A stretch of 64,000 bases of DNA, from NCBI RefSeq assembly GCF_017303275.1, contig NZ_JAFKOJ010000005.1, positions 248,001 through 312,000 on the forward strand, in the 5' to 3' direction. Origin of the DNA: Bacillus sp. NTK034 (lineage in GTDB: Bacteria; Bacillota; Bacilli; Bacillales; Cytobacillaceae). Made by a program: the position numbers and the translations under genes. Below are positions 42,912-51,000 of the stretch, piece by piece (positions within the stretch are counted from its first letter, which is position 1; each line of letters starts with the position of its first letter). Below the pieces are notes generated by a model. The model made no database searches and was not told where the DNA came from. It was given only the letters and a program-made list of their open reading frames with translations.

Positions 42912-43028
42912 AAGAAAAGCGGAAGCGCCTTGCCCACCCCCAACACCTCGAGGGGCAGGCGCTCCTCCTAAAAGCTTTTGACGAGCCATGATGATGCTGT
43001 CGAAGCGTTCCTTATGGAGCTAGACAAT
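42912..43028. repeat. AAAGCGGAAGCGCC element, long form
   Basis: About 117 bp: AAGAAAAGCGGAAGCGCC, CAACACCTCGAGGGG, CAGGCGCTCC, then CATGATGATGCTGTCGAAGC, GTTCC and GGAGCTAGACAATTATC. Best example of the long form in plus orientation. Confidence 0.8.
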
Positions 43029-43064
43029 TATCAAGATTCCAGAATATAAAATCTGGAAAAATTT

Positions 43065-43098
43065 AAAAGCCGCAGAATTTGGACTGCGGCTTTCTTAT
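43065..43098 (-). terminator. terminator of the HELGH gene
   Basis: AAAGCCGCAG and CTGCGGCTTT stem; on the minus strand followed by TAAATTTTT. Confidence 0.8.
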
Positions 43099-43103
43099 AT
43101 ATG

Positions 43104-43556
43104 TCAGGCTGGCTCCACTTGAAGCTGCTCCCGATATGGTTTTAACGAATGATAGATGATTTTCTGCATGAAGGCTTTATCCATATCCGGCAGCAGTTTT
43201 TCAGCAAATGCCCATGCATTCTCCTCAATTTTCAATGCTGTAAGGAAGTGCTCCTGCTCTGTTATGCAGGAATCAAGATGATTGGCCAATTCCTCCAGCT
43301 CTGCATCTTCTGCATGGCCAAGCTCATGAGCAAACACAACAGTGAAATAGTCCAAGAAACGATCAGCAGAAGAAAACAGCTGATGACATTGGTTCTTAAT
43401 CTCTTCCATATATAGGGTTACGGTATGTGTTCCCATGCTGTATTTTCCGCCAGCTATACGATTTCCCGGAAAATGACTCTCTAATTTAATCTCTGCCAGA
43501 CTCCCCGATCTCTCCAGTAACTCCCGAACGACTTGATCCAAGCTTTCTTTCTTCAA
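43104..43556 (-). CDS. small zincin-like protein with HELGH motif
   Basis: A cytosolic protein of about 150 residues with VVFAHELGHAEDAELEELANHLD: the HExxH zinc motif followed by an acidic helix that may supply the third ligand. I do not recognise the family. No signal peptide, so if active it would be an intracellular peptidase. The TTG at 43556 with AAAGGTG is preferred; a GTG at 43565 is possible. Stand-alone gene with its own terminator. Confidence 0.65.
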   Translation of the reverse strand: MKKESLDQVVRELLERSGSLAEIKLESHFPGNRIAGGKYSMGTHTVTLYMEEIKNQCHQLFSSADRFLDYFTVVFAHELGHAEDAELEELANHLDSCITEQEHFLTALKIEENAWAFAEKLLPDMDKAFMQKIIYHSLKPYREQLQVEPA

Positions 43557-43663
43557 TGCATACACCTTTCTCTATTTAATAGCTTATAGGCTATTATATG
43601 AGAAAAGTGTACAGAAATAAACCAATATATACCCTTTAAATTCTATGTTCAAACCACAATTGG

Positions 43664-44566
43664 TTAATTTTTGTTCTGAAGCAGCGATTTATGGATCCAA
43701 ATAGCAGCCTGAGAACCCTCCCCCATTGCGATCGTTACTTGTTCCGAATGGGCAGCCACATCTCCGGCTGCCCAAACATTTTTGATGCTTGTCATTTTTG
43801 AGCGGGGATCTGTCAGGATATGCTTATTTTCAAGGCGCTCCGCACCAAGCTGTTTCGCCAGATCAGATTTTACTTCGTTTCCTCCAAAAGCGATAAATCC
43901 TCTGTCACCTGTAATTTCTTCACCATTTTCAAGCTGTACACCATTGAATTTTTCGTCGTCTGCGAGTACCTTACTTATAGATTCTTCAAGGTATTCAATA
44001 TTCTTTTTTTTCATTTTCTCCAGTAATTTCTGATCTGCCGGCTTTTTCTCATGATTGATAAAAACTAGATCATTTGTCCAATAAGACAATGTTAATGCCA
44101 TATTAGCTCCTGCATTCCCAGAGCCAAGCACAATGGTGCGTTTATCCTTTACCTCATATCCGTCGCAGTCAGGACAGACATAGACAGAAATGCCGAGACA
44201 GGGCATTAATTCGGGAAAGGGCGGCATCCTGTCCATAATACCCGTTGCAAGTAAAATCCGTTTACCCTTATATTTATTGCCCTTTTGGGATGAAACCTCA
44301 AATCCTCTATCAGTCTTTTCTGCCTGCTCCACTTTTTCATTAACAAACTCCACTCCAAGGCGTTCCGCGTGCTTTTTCCCAATCTCCCGGAGTTCCGGGC
44401 CGCTCACACCATCCGGATAGCCTAAGATATTATGATAGCTTTTGCATATCGTGGAACGCCCATCATTGGAATCAAGCACCAGAACCTTATGTTTATATCT
44501 GCCCAGCTGAATGGCAGCCTGGAGTCCAGCAATACCCCCTCCAACAATCAGGCAATCATAATTCAA
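43664..44566 (-). CDS. thioredoxin-reductase-like NAD(P)/FAD oxidoreductase
   Basis: A 300-residue flavoprotein. FAD site VGGGIAGLQAAIQLGRY, redox cysteines in the TrxR position (YVCPDCDGYE, near 133-136), NADPH loop GSGNAGANMALTL, and the C-terminal FAD motif AAGDVAAHSEQVTIAMGEGSQAA. The pattern fits TrxR-type enzymes that are not the housekeeping TrxB (BdrA- or YumC-like relatives), possibly acting on a bacillithiol or thioredoxin-like partner. TTG start with GGAGG. Single gene. Confidence 0.82.
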   Translation of the reverse strand: MNYDCLIVGGGIAGLQAAIQLGRYKHKVLVLDSNDGRSTICKSYHNILGYPDGVSGPELREIGKKHAERLGVEFVNEKVEQAEKTDRGFEVSSQKGNKYKGKRILLATGIMDRMPPFPELMPCLGISVYVCPDCDGYEVKDKRTIVLGSGNAGANMALTLSYWTNDLVFINHEKKPADQKLLEKMKKKNIEYLEESISKVLADDEKFNGVQLENGEEITGDRGFIAFGGNEVKSDLAKQLGAERLENKHILTDPRSKMTSIKNVWAAGDVAAHSEQVTIAMGEGSQAAIWIHKSLLQNKN

Positions 44567-44691
44567 TTGAAATTCCTCCTTTTCGTTTCAATATAGGCTA
44601 TACGTGTAAATTACCCAGAAATTCGGCTTCCAAATACACTACTTTAATAAAATGGTCTGCTTCGTTACTGGGAAGAGGGGCTGCTGTTTGA

Positions 44692-44885
44692 GGTGCGGGA
44701 ACTTGGTTTGTTGGTAAATCCGGGGTTTGCAGCTGCTTTTTTTGCGTTTTGGCGGAGAAGTGGTATCTATTCGGGCTTTTGATGCAGCTTATTTTTGGTT
44801 TTATATAATAAGTGGTTTCTATCCGGAACTTTGACGCTGCTCCTTTCTAGTTTTATCGAATAAGCGGTATCTAAAACAGACTTTA
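44692..44885. repeat. tandem array with 52-bp period
   Basis: Three clear units begin near 44758 (AAGTGGTATCTATTCGGGC), 44810 (AAGTGGTTTCTATCCGGAAC) and 44862 (AAGCGGTATCTAAAACAGAC), each continuing TTTGATGCAGCTT and GTTTTAT. A more decayed unit precedes them near 44708. It fills the 395-bp gap between the oxidoreductase gene start and the parR terminator. Confidence 0.75.
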
Positions 44886-44927
44886 ATACAGTTTCTTCCA
44901 AAAACCAATTTCTTCCAAAATACAAAA

Positions 44928-44957
44928 AAGGAGAGTCTCATCACTGAAACTCTCCTC
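44928..44957 (-). terminator. terminator of the parMR-like operon
   Basis: On the minus strand GAGGAGAGTTTCAG and a GAGACTCTCC arm pair, followed by TTTTTT. Confidence 0.8.
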
Positions 44958-44961
44958 AAAC

Positions 44962-45549
44962 TCATTTATTCATATGTGCAAGAAAGCCGCCAAGAAGAGT
45001 ATCCAGGTCCTCTTCGCTTTCCTCTTCAGTTTCTTCTTGCTGTTCCTGTTTAGCTTTGTCCCAATCAAAGTCAAGCAGATCATCTTCTATATCCAAATCT
45101 GCCTCCGCCATTCCATCTTCCTCTAAAGCTGCAGCTGCCGAATCATACTGATTCACAGCCGGTCTCGACTCCTCCTGCAGATATAGAGCTTCATCTATAT
45201 CAGAAGAGCGGCTGTTCAAGGACGCCAGCAGGGATGTTGCCCGCACCGGGTCCGTAATCAGCTGATAAATGATGCTGCCAAGCAAGGCTTCTGAGTGCTC
45301 ATGCTTTAGCCAGTCGCGTTGAACCTTACTTAACCCCTTAGGAAGGGGAATGGTGATGGTTTCCCGGTCTTTTGATTGTGAACTGCTGACTCCCTGCATC
45401 ACAAACTCGGCCATTTTGCTCGAAAAATTCCGCTTTTCGGTTTCCTTGAGCTTTTGCAGATGCTTCAGAATATGATCAGGTGTGTCAGATGGTACCCGAA
45501 AGGATATAGATTGTCCTCTCTTAATTTCAGAAGAGGAAGCTTTACTCAT
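44962..45549 (-). CDS. ParR-like DNA-binding adaptor
   Basis: A 195-residue protein, second gene of the cassette, 11 bp after the actin-like gene. The N-terminus looks like a ribbon-helix-helix: a short strand SISFRVPSDTPDHI followed by two helices (LKHLQKLKETEKRN, FSSKMAEFVMQGV). The C-terminal 90 residues are strongly acidic and end DLDTLLGGFLAHMNK, a short amphipathic tail as used by ParR/AlfB proteins to contact filament ends. Predicted to bind the GTNNAC iterons at 46852-47018. Function is inferred from layout; sequence identity to known ParR proteins was not tested. Confidence 0.7.
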   Translation of the reverse strand: MSKASSSEIKRGQSISFRVPSDTPDHILKHLQKLKETEKRNFSSKMAEFVMQGVSSSQSKDRETITIPLPKGLSKVQRDWLKHEHSEALLGSIIYQLITDPVRATSLLASLNSRSSDIDEALYLQEESRPAVNQYDSAAAALEEDGMAEADLDIEDDLLDFDWDKAKQEQQEETEEESEEDLDTLLGGFLAHMNK

Positions 45550-45560
45550 GAAAAATCACC

Positions 45561-46760
45561 CTAGTTGGCTTTTACAGGTTTCTTATCCTGGTCTGCCTTA
45601 TCTTTATTCGTTCTTCTTGAAAAATCTGAGATCAGCTTGTAATAAGCATTTGCCATCATCCAGATGCTTTCTTTTTCATCCTCGAAGAAGTCAATGTTAT
45701 AACCATCCAGATTGTTATTTAATGTTTTCAGATAATCTTTTAGAACAATTGAGCCGCCGCCGACGAAATAGCAGATTTCCGTCTGGGAGTTTTTCTGCCA
45801 AACATTGCGGAGCAGGCGATACTGCTTCTTCGCCAGGTCAAGCAGGATACGGTCTGTAATATCATGTACACTTGTACGGCTTCCTTTAACCATAATATGA
45901 TTGCGGTCATTTTTCTTCGTGATGATTTCCACGACATCTGTGCGGCTGTCTAGCTCAACGCCATGCTTCGAACGAATCTCTTCACGGATGGATTCAAGCG
46001 CTTCAGACACGCCAAGGTTGAATCCCTGCGCTTTATCATCATCTACATTGCGGTTTTTAATGACAGCAATATCCGTTGATAATCCGCCGATATCCTGGAT
46101 TAAAATACGCTTATCAATTAAATCCTTATTAATGATGTTTAAGTTGTTATCCATTACAAGGTTGATGTAAGCAGCAAATCCTTCAGGATAAACCTTGATT
46201 TCTTCAAACTTGATATTTACTTTTTGCCCCTGGTATTTCGGTGTTACAAGGAACTCAACCTGATGGACAGAGCCCAGCAGCTTGGAACGGTAGCCCGCAT
46301 CCTTGCCTTCCTTTACTTCACGAAGCGGAAGTCCTGTGCCAAGTGTGTAGTTTGCATCGATCACATTACCGGACTTTTTAAAGCCAGTGGAACCGCCGTT
46401 CTGTACAGCATCCAGTGCCAAAGCAGTGAAAAGCATAACTAATGTCTGATCTTCTTCGGATTTGCTGCTGCCCGGATCCAATTCAGTAGCGTTGTCGCTT
46501 TTTGTTGCCAGGTGTCCCACACGGTAAATCGTATTGTTTTCCTTCAAAGCAGGGGAGTGAACTCTAATATGTATGCCTTCAAGCGGATTTTTGCTGTCAA
46601 GTTCTTCAATTCCGATAACCGGACGGTCCTCAACATCTCTCGCAATAACATTCGGTATGTTTAATTCTGAATCCAGTTTCCCAAAGATTGCTTTAATAGA
46701 ATCGTTACCTACGTCAACTGCTGCAATTCTTGAATTCGTCAAATCATTCAATCCTTTCAT
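45561..46760 (-). CDS. ParM/StbA-family actin-like ATPase
   Basis: A 399-residue actin-fold protein. Phosphate-1 loop AAVDVGNDSIKAIFGK (Asp16, Lys23), phosphate-2 loop ILIQDIGGLSTDIAVI (near 220), adenosine loop YFVGGGSIVLKDYL (near 340). Such proteins form dynamic filaments that push apart centromere-bound DNA. The layout, filament gene then small RHH-like gene, with iterons just upstream, is that of type II (ParMRC) partition. The ATG at 46760 has GGAG only 1-2 nt away; a TTG at 46742 is an alternative start. Found here among chromosomal genes. Confidence 0.85.
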   Translation of the reverse strand: MKGLNDLTNSRIAAVDVGNDSIKAIFGKLDSELNIPNVIARDVEDRPVIGIEELDSKNPLEGIHIRVHSPALKENNTIYRVGHLATKSDNATELDPGSSKSEEDQTLVMLFTALALDAVQNGGSTGFKKSGNVIDANYTLGTGLPLREVKEGKDAGYRSKLLGSVHQVEFLVTPKYQGQKVNIKFEEIKVYPEGFAAYINLVMDNNLNIINKDLIDKRILIQDIGGLSTDIAVIKNRNVDDDKAQGFNLGVSEALESIREEIRSKHGVELDSRTDVVEIITKKNDRNHIMVKGSRTSVHDITDRILLDLAKKQYRLLRNVWQKNSQTEICYFVGGGSIVLKDYLKTLNNNLDGYNIDFFEDEKESIWMMANAYYKLISDFSRRTNKDKADQDKKPVKAN

Positions 46761-46851
46761 TCTCCATAATATAGAGCTGTTATTTTAAGAGTAATTCAGA
46801 TTGAGAGATTAATCAATGAGAGGAAATAAAAAGTAATCAAAGCGTAAAGAC

Positions 46852-47018
46852 GTAAACAAAATGTAAACTTGTACCTCCATTGTATACACTTTCCGTATAC
46901 TTGTAAACAATATTGCACACATCCTTATACACCAACACGTACACATATTTGTATACTTGTTTACATTTTTGAATACAAACGTAAACAAAATTGCATACTT
47001 GTATTCAATTTTGTTTAC
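46852..47018. repeat. iteron field, candidate centromere (parC-like)
   Basis: About 16 hexamers of the type GTNNAC (GTAAAC, GTATAC, GTACAC, GTTTAC, with GCATAC, GAATAC and GTATTC variants) spaced mostly 8-12 bp. A composite GTATACTTGT(A/T)(A/T)AC unit starts near 46863, 46895, 46951 and 46993. The field lies about 90 bp upstream of the parM-like start, in the 450-bp gap before the GGDEF gene, and would contain or flank the operon promoter. Positions may be off by a base. Confidence 0.75.
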
Positions 47019-47210
47019 AAGCAAATTCATTTGGTGTTTTTCATGAAATTTGATAGTTTAAAAGAGGCAATAATATCCCTCTTGCCTCCAGAAAAAATAT
47101 TTAAACTAATTGATATTAAAAAATTTAGAAAATATATTAAATTTGTCTACTTTCGAGAAAAAAGTTCCTTTAAAATAAAGGTATAACAATAGGCAAAGGA
47201 GTACAGAAAG

Positions 47211-48479
47211 ATGCAAAGCTCCAGAATATTTATGGTTACGCTTTTTAGTGTTTCACTTTTCATCGCTGTTATCTCGGACGGAATCATCGTCGAGAGCTCT
47301 GCATATATAAAAGCCCTGGTCATATACCTGCTGTTTTCCTGCTTGTATCACCATTTGCGGATTATCAGCAGAAACGGAAATACCTCGATTGATTATGGGA
47401 TTAATTACAGCCTCTCCATTGGGCTTTTTACAGGGCCATTAGGTTTATTTATATTTGAAGCCATCTATCGATTTTGCGTTTATTTTTATAAAAAACACAC
47501 AAAAACAGACGATCCGGATGAATTTTTCCATACATTTTATAACATTGGCTCCTTTGTGATGAGCAACTCTATCGCATTCTATTTATTCAATCGGCTATAT
47601 CCCCTCTTTCAGGATGCGGCATTCGGTTTTTGGATAGTCATGCTGCTGCTGATTACCGTAACATCCATGCTTTCAGACATTTTCCTGATTACCGTGTTTA
47701 AATTGACAGGTGACATTAAAACGAAGCAGGAAGCGATTGAATTTATCAAAACCAGAAGTGTACTGGATATGGGGAAGATTGCCTTTACTAATGGTCTTTT
47801 GCTGTTATTCTTGAATGAGGGAAAATGGGAAATGCTCATAAGTCTGTTTATACTTAATTATCTTGTAAGCCGCTCCTTCCTGTCGAAATCGCAGATGCTG
47901 CAGAATAAAATCGAACGCGATAAATTTGAGCAGATGGCCTATACGGACTTTCTTACTGGAGTTTTTAACCGTGCTTATATGGATAAAAAAATGACAGAAC
48001 TCAATCAATCGGGGGAATACATCGGGATTGTAGTGGCAGATATCGACAAATTCAAAAGGATTAATGACAGCTATAACCACGCTGTGGGCGATCAGGCAAT
48101 CAGGCATTTTGCCGACTCATTGAAGAGCTATCTCTCCAAAGATGATTACTTGTTCAGAAGCGGCGGAGAGGAATTTACCATAATTATGAGATTCAGGTCA
48201 TATGAAGAATGCTTGAATTTAGCCCAGAACATACGCAATGGCATTGAAAACAGCACGTTTCATACAGACTTTAAAGAGCAGTCCATTTCTCTTTCCTACA
48301 CGGCATCCTTTGGACTTTTTTACTATAAAGTGAACGAGATGCTTTCTATTGAAAAAGCTTATGTATACGCAGACCAGCTCCTTCTGCAGTCCAAGGACAT
48401 GGGAAAAAACAGGCTATCCTGCCGGGAAGAGCCAATCCATCAGCATACCCCTAAAGAAGCAGTACTTACAAACGCATAG
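47211..48479 (+). CDS. membrane-bound diguanylate cyclase (GGDEF)
   Basis: A 422-residue protein: hydrophobic N-terminal half (about six membrane segments, residues 6-220) and a C-terminal GGDEF domain with YTDFLTGVFNR and the active-site loop GGEEF at 318-322. GGEEF is catalytically competent, so it should make c-di-GMP from two GTP. No RxxD inhibitory site is seen five residues before the loop, so product inhibition may be lacking. AAAGGAG before ATG. It diverges from the parMR-like cassette across the iteron field; no functional link is implied. Confidence 0.9.
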   Translation: MQSSRIFMVTLFSVSLFIAVISDGIIVESSAYIKALVIYLLFSCLYHHLRIISRNGNTSIDYGINYSLSIGLFTGPLGLFIFEAIYRFCVYFYKKHTKTDDPDEFFHTFYNIGSFVMSNSIAFYLFNRLYPLFQDAAFGFWIVMLLLITVTSMLSDIFLITVFKLTGDIKTKQEAIEFIKTRSVLDMGKIAFTNGLLLLFLNEGKWEMLISLFILNYLVSRSFLSKSQMLQNKIERDKFEQMAYTDFLTGVFNRAYMDKKMTELNQSGEYIGIVVADIDKFKRINDSYNHAVGDQAIRHFADSLKSYLSKDDYLFRSGGEEFTIIMRFRSYEECLNLAQNIRNGIENSTFHTDFKEQSISLSYTASFGLFYYKVNEMLSIEKAYVYADQLLLQSKDMGKNRLSCREEPIHQHTPKEAVLTNA

Positions 48480-48488
48480 GTATATTTG

Positions 48489-48519
48489 CAGCAGCCGCGG
48501 GTTTGAGCGGCTTTTTTTT
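48489..48519 (+). terminator. terminator of the GGDEF gene
   Basis: AGCCGCGGG-type hairpin with GAGCGGCT arm followed by TTTTTTT. Confidence 0.75.
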
Positions 48520-48660
48520 ATGGGAATAATACCTTTGCTTTTCGAATAAGTTTTAATACTGTTATTATTCTGAAAAAATATTCTTTTATTTAATTCTCAG
48601 AAAAAATCAATTTATTCTGCCTGAAAAGTCAATAATAACCATCGTTACATAAAATTTTTT

Positions 48661-48690
48661 TTGACAATTAGGAACTATGAAAGATATTAT
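48661..48690 (+). promoter_or_regulatory. sigma-A promoter of dtpT
   Basis: TTGACA at 48661-48666 and TATTAT at 48685-48690, 18 bp apart, 26 bp ahead of the start codon; AT-rich upstream sequence. Confidence 0.7.
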
Positions 48691-48715
48691 AGAATAGCTA
48701 AAAGGAGGATGAAAC

Positions 48716-50209
48716 ATGTCAGATTTTAATAGGCAGAAAATTGTTGAAAGTGTGCCTCAAAAAGGTTTCTTTGGACATCCTAAAGGCTTGTTCACACTTT
48801 TCTTCACTGAGTTTTGGGAGCGCTTTTCTTATTATGGAATGAGAGCGATCCTTGTATTCTATATGTATTATGAGGTTTCAAAAGGCGGTTTAGGCCTGGA
48901 CGAGCCGACAGCTTTAGCAATCATGTCCATTTATGGATCATTGGTGTATATGTCAGGGATCATCGGCGGATGGATGGCCGACAGATTGTTCGGAACCTCC
49001 AGAGCTGTATTCTATGGCGGAATTTTAATCATGCTCGGCCATATTGCCCTTTCTATTCCTGGCAGCCTGGCTATGTTCTTTGTTTCCATGGTGCTGATCG
49101 TATTAGGTACTGGATTATTGAAGCCAAACGTATCAAGCGTGGTTGGGGATATTTACAGCCCGGAAGATAATCGCCGCGATGCCGGTTTCAGTATTTTCTA
49201 TATGGGTATCAACCTTGGCGGATTCCTTGCTCCATTAATTGTCGGAACAGTTGGAATGAATTATAATTTCCACCTAGGTTTCGCAATTGCAGCTGTTGGT
49301 ATGTTCTTTGGTTTATTAGTGTTTATTTTTACGAAAAAGAAAAATCTTGGATTAGCAGGAACTTATGTATCTAATCCATTATCTGAAGGCGAAAAGAAAA
49401 AGGTATATACAAGAATTGGCCTTGGCGCCGTAATTATTGCCATCTTAGTGGCAGTGGGCATCCCAACTGGGCTTTTAACGTTTGATTCCTTTATTGCCCT
49501 TGTTGGTATTTTGGGAATTGGTCTTCCGATCATTTACTTTACTGTGATGTACCGAAGCCCTAAAACAACAGAAGTGGAACGTTCACGCATCATTGCTTAT
49601 ATTCCATTATTCATTGCATCTGTTATGTTCTGGGCTATCCAGGAGCAGGGTTCAACGATTCTTGCGAATTATGCGGACAAGCGTACCCAGCTTGACTTTA
49701 TGGGACTTGATATTTCACCGGCATGGTTCCAGTCTCTAAACCCTTTGTTCATCATTTTCTTTGCGCCAGTTTTTGCATGGCTGTGGGTGAAGCTTGGCGA
49801 CCGCCAGCCTTCAGTACCTCAGAAGTTCTCTCTGGGTCTATTATTTGCCGGATTATCTTTCATTGTAATTCTGCTTCCAGCCTATCTTGGCGGAACAGAT
49901 TCTCTTGTAAGTCCATTATGGCTGGTTCTTAGCTACTTTATTGTTGTTCTTGGTGAGCTTTGCTTATCTCCAGTCGGACTTTCAGCCACAACAAAATTAG
50001 CGCCTGCTGCTTTCTCCGCTCAAACGATGAGCCTTTGGTTCCTATCAAACGCGGCCGCACAGGCAATCAATGCACAGATTGTTAAGTTCTATTCACCAGA
50101 AACCGAAATGACTTACTTTGGTGTAATTGGTGCAGCTGCGATCGTGCTATCCATTATCCTATTCATGTTGAGTCCTAAGATTCAAGGATATATGAAGGGT
50201 GTACGTTAA
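48716..50209 (+). CDS. dtpT: POT family di-/tripeptide:proton symporter
   Basis: A 497-residue carrier with about 14 membrane segments that imports di- and tripeptides with protons. The first helix carries the ExxER motif (FFTEFWERFSYYGMRAILVFYM), and the POT signatures GGWMADRLFG and the FSIFYMGINLGGFLAPLI segment follow. The second-half helix has FWAIQEQGSTI. Close to B. subtilis DtpT (YclF) and lactococcal DtpT in length. AAAGGAGG before ATG. Confidence 0.93.
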   Translation: MSDFNRQKIVESVPQKGFFGHPKGLFTLFFTEFWERFSYYGMRAILVFYMYYEVSKGGLGLDEPTALAIMSIYGSLVYMSGIIGGWMADRLFGTSRAVFYGGILIMLGHIALSIPGSLAMFFVSMVLIVLGTGLLKPNVSSVVGDIYSPEDNRRDAGFSIFYMGINLGGFLAPLIVGTVGMNYNFHLGFAIAAVGMFFGLLVFIFTKKKNLGLAGTYVSNPLSEGEKKKVYTRIGLGAVIIAILVAVGIPTGLLTFDSFIALVGILGIGLPIIYFTVMYRSPKTTEVERSRIIAYIPLFIASVMFWAIQEQGSTILANYADKRTQLDFMGLDISPAWFQSLNPLFIIFFAPVFAWLWVKLGDRQPSVPQKFSLGLLFAGLSFIVILLPAYLGGTDSLVSPLWLVLSYFIVVLGELCLSPVGLSATTKLAPAAFSAQTMSLWFLSNAAAQAINAQIVKFYSPETEMTYFGVIGAAAIVLSIILFMLSPKIQGYMKGVR

Positions 50210-50210
50210 T

Positions 50211-50287
50211 AGAAAAGCGGAAGCGCCTTGCCCACCCCCGACAAGCACAAGACAAGCCTCGAGGGGTAGGCGCAGGAGCTAGACAGT
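50211..50287. repeat. AAAGCGGAAGCGCC element
   Basis: TAGAAAAGCGGAAGCGCC, CCCCCGACAAGC, GCCTCGAGGGGTAGGCGC, ending AGGAGCTAGACAG; directly after the dtpT stop codon. Confidence 0.8.
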
Positions 50288-50330
50288 TTTCGATTTTTTT
50301 AATTTTCCCCTTGTTATTTTAGAAAAGCGG

Positions 50331-50365
50331 AAGCCAGAAGAGTGTGTGCTCTTCTGGCTTTTTTT
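50331..50365 (+). terminator. terminator fused to a partial repeat
   Basis: AGAAAAGCGGAAGCC begins like the repeat element but continues as GCCAGAAGAG/CTCTTCTGGC hairpin plus TTTTTTT, acting as terminator downstream of dtpT. Confidence 0.75.
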
Positions 50366-50373
50366 GTACGGCT

Positions 50374-50468
50374 TATTCGGATAAAATCTGCTTGGCCGGT
50401 AAGTTCGTCAATTTGGCCTGTATTTTCTTATAATTGGCCGGTAAATCCTCTATTTTGACCGGTAAAAT
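50374..50468. repeat. tandem array, unit TTGGCCGGTAAA, 20/21-bp period
   Basis: Units with GGCCGGTA, GGCCTGTA, GGCCGGTA and GACCGGTA start near 50394, 50415, 50436 and 50457 (21-bp steps); a preceding TTCGGATAA fits one more unit. Located between convergent dtpT and the cupin gene. Confidence 0.75.
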
Positions 50469-50475
50469 ACTGCTT

Positions 50476-50976
50476 TTATTTCCCCCATTTCTCAAGCATC
50501 GGCCCCTCATCTCCATAGACAGGATCAGTCTGTGGAACAGGGACATTTTTTATTTCAGCCAGCGCCTGTACACGGTCTGATGGATCCTTTTTCTTCATAT
50601 TCGGGCTTGTTCCGCCGGGGTAGGCACCCACGACTTCGAAGTCCGGACTGCTTTCAGCATCCCTATGTCCTGTGCCTGCAGGAAGGAGAATGGCGTCGCC
50701 CTGCTTAAGTACAAGGCGTTCCCCCTGGTCACCGCCAATGAGTACGGTGGCTTGTCCTGCTTTGACACCCAGCACTTCATGAGTATTGCTATGATAATGG
50801 TGGTAATCATACACCCCGCCCGTCCAGCAGCCGGTCCATTGATGTCTGTTAAAAGCCGCCTCTATTTCATCAGGCTGGTCCATAAAAACGGCCTTGTAGA
50901 TGATAACAGGGAGGTCAGGATTGTTGGGTATTTGCCCATCATCCGCAAGCTGGATTGTTTGAATTTGGCTTTTCAT
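50476..50976 (-). CDS. cupin family protein (YjlB-like)
   Basis: A 166-residue single cupin barrel. Motif 1 lies in HHYHSNTHEVLGVKAGQATVLIGG (metal-binding His and Glu), motif 2 in GDAILLPAGTGHRD. It matches the YjlB group, of unknown activity. ATG with AAAGGAG. It lies 24 bp downstream of the metallopeptidase gene stop on the same strand order (peptidase first), so the two may be co-transcribed. Confidence 0.8.
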   Translation of the reverse strand: MKSQIQTIQLADDGQIPNNPDLPVIIYKAVFMDQPDEIEAAFNRHQWTGCWTGGVYDYHHYHSNTHEVLGVKAGQATVLIGGDQGERLVLKQGDAILLPAGTGHRDAESSPDFEVVGAYPGGTSPNMKKKDPSDRVQALAEIKNVPVPQTDPVYGDEGPMLEKWGK

Positions 50977-51000
50977 GTGAACCGCTCCTTTCGAATTGCT

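Noticed and set aside
46869..47186. A 105-codon plus-strand frame running through the GTNNAC iterons, and its 47-codon part from ATG 47043
   Set aside because: Composition follows the repeats, there is no convincing ribosome site, and the Tyr/Cys/His-rich translation looks like read-through of non-coding iterons. The short part stays possible but unsupported.
44928..47210. Integrated plasmid or prophage around the partition genes
   Set aside because: No replication, integrase, capsid or conjugation genes and no direct repeats that look like attachment sites at the borders.
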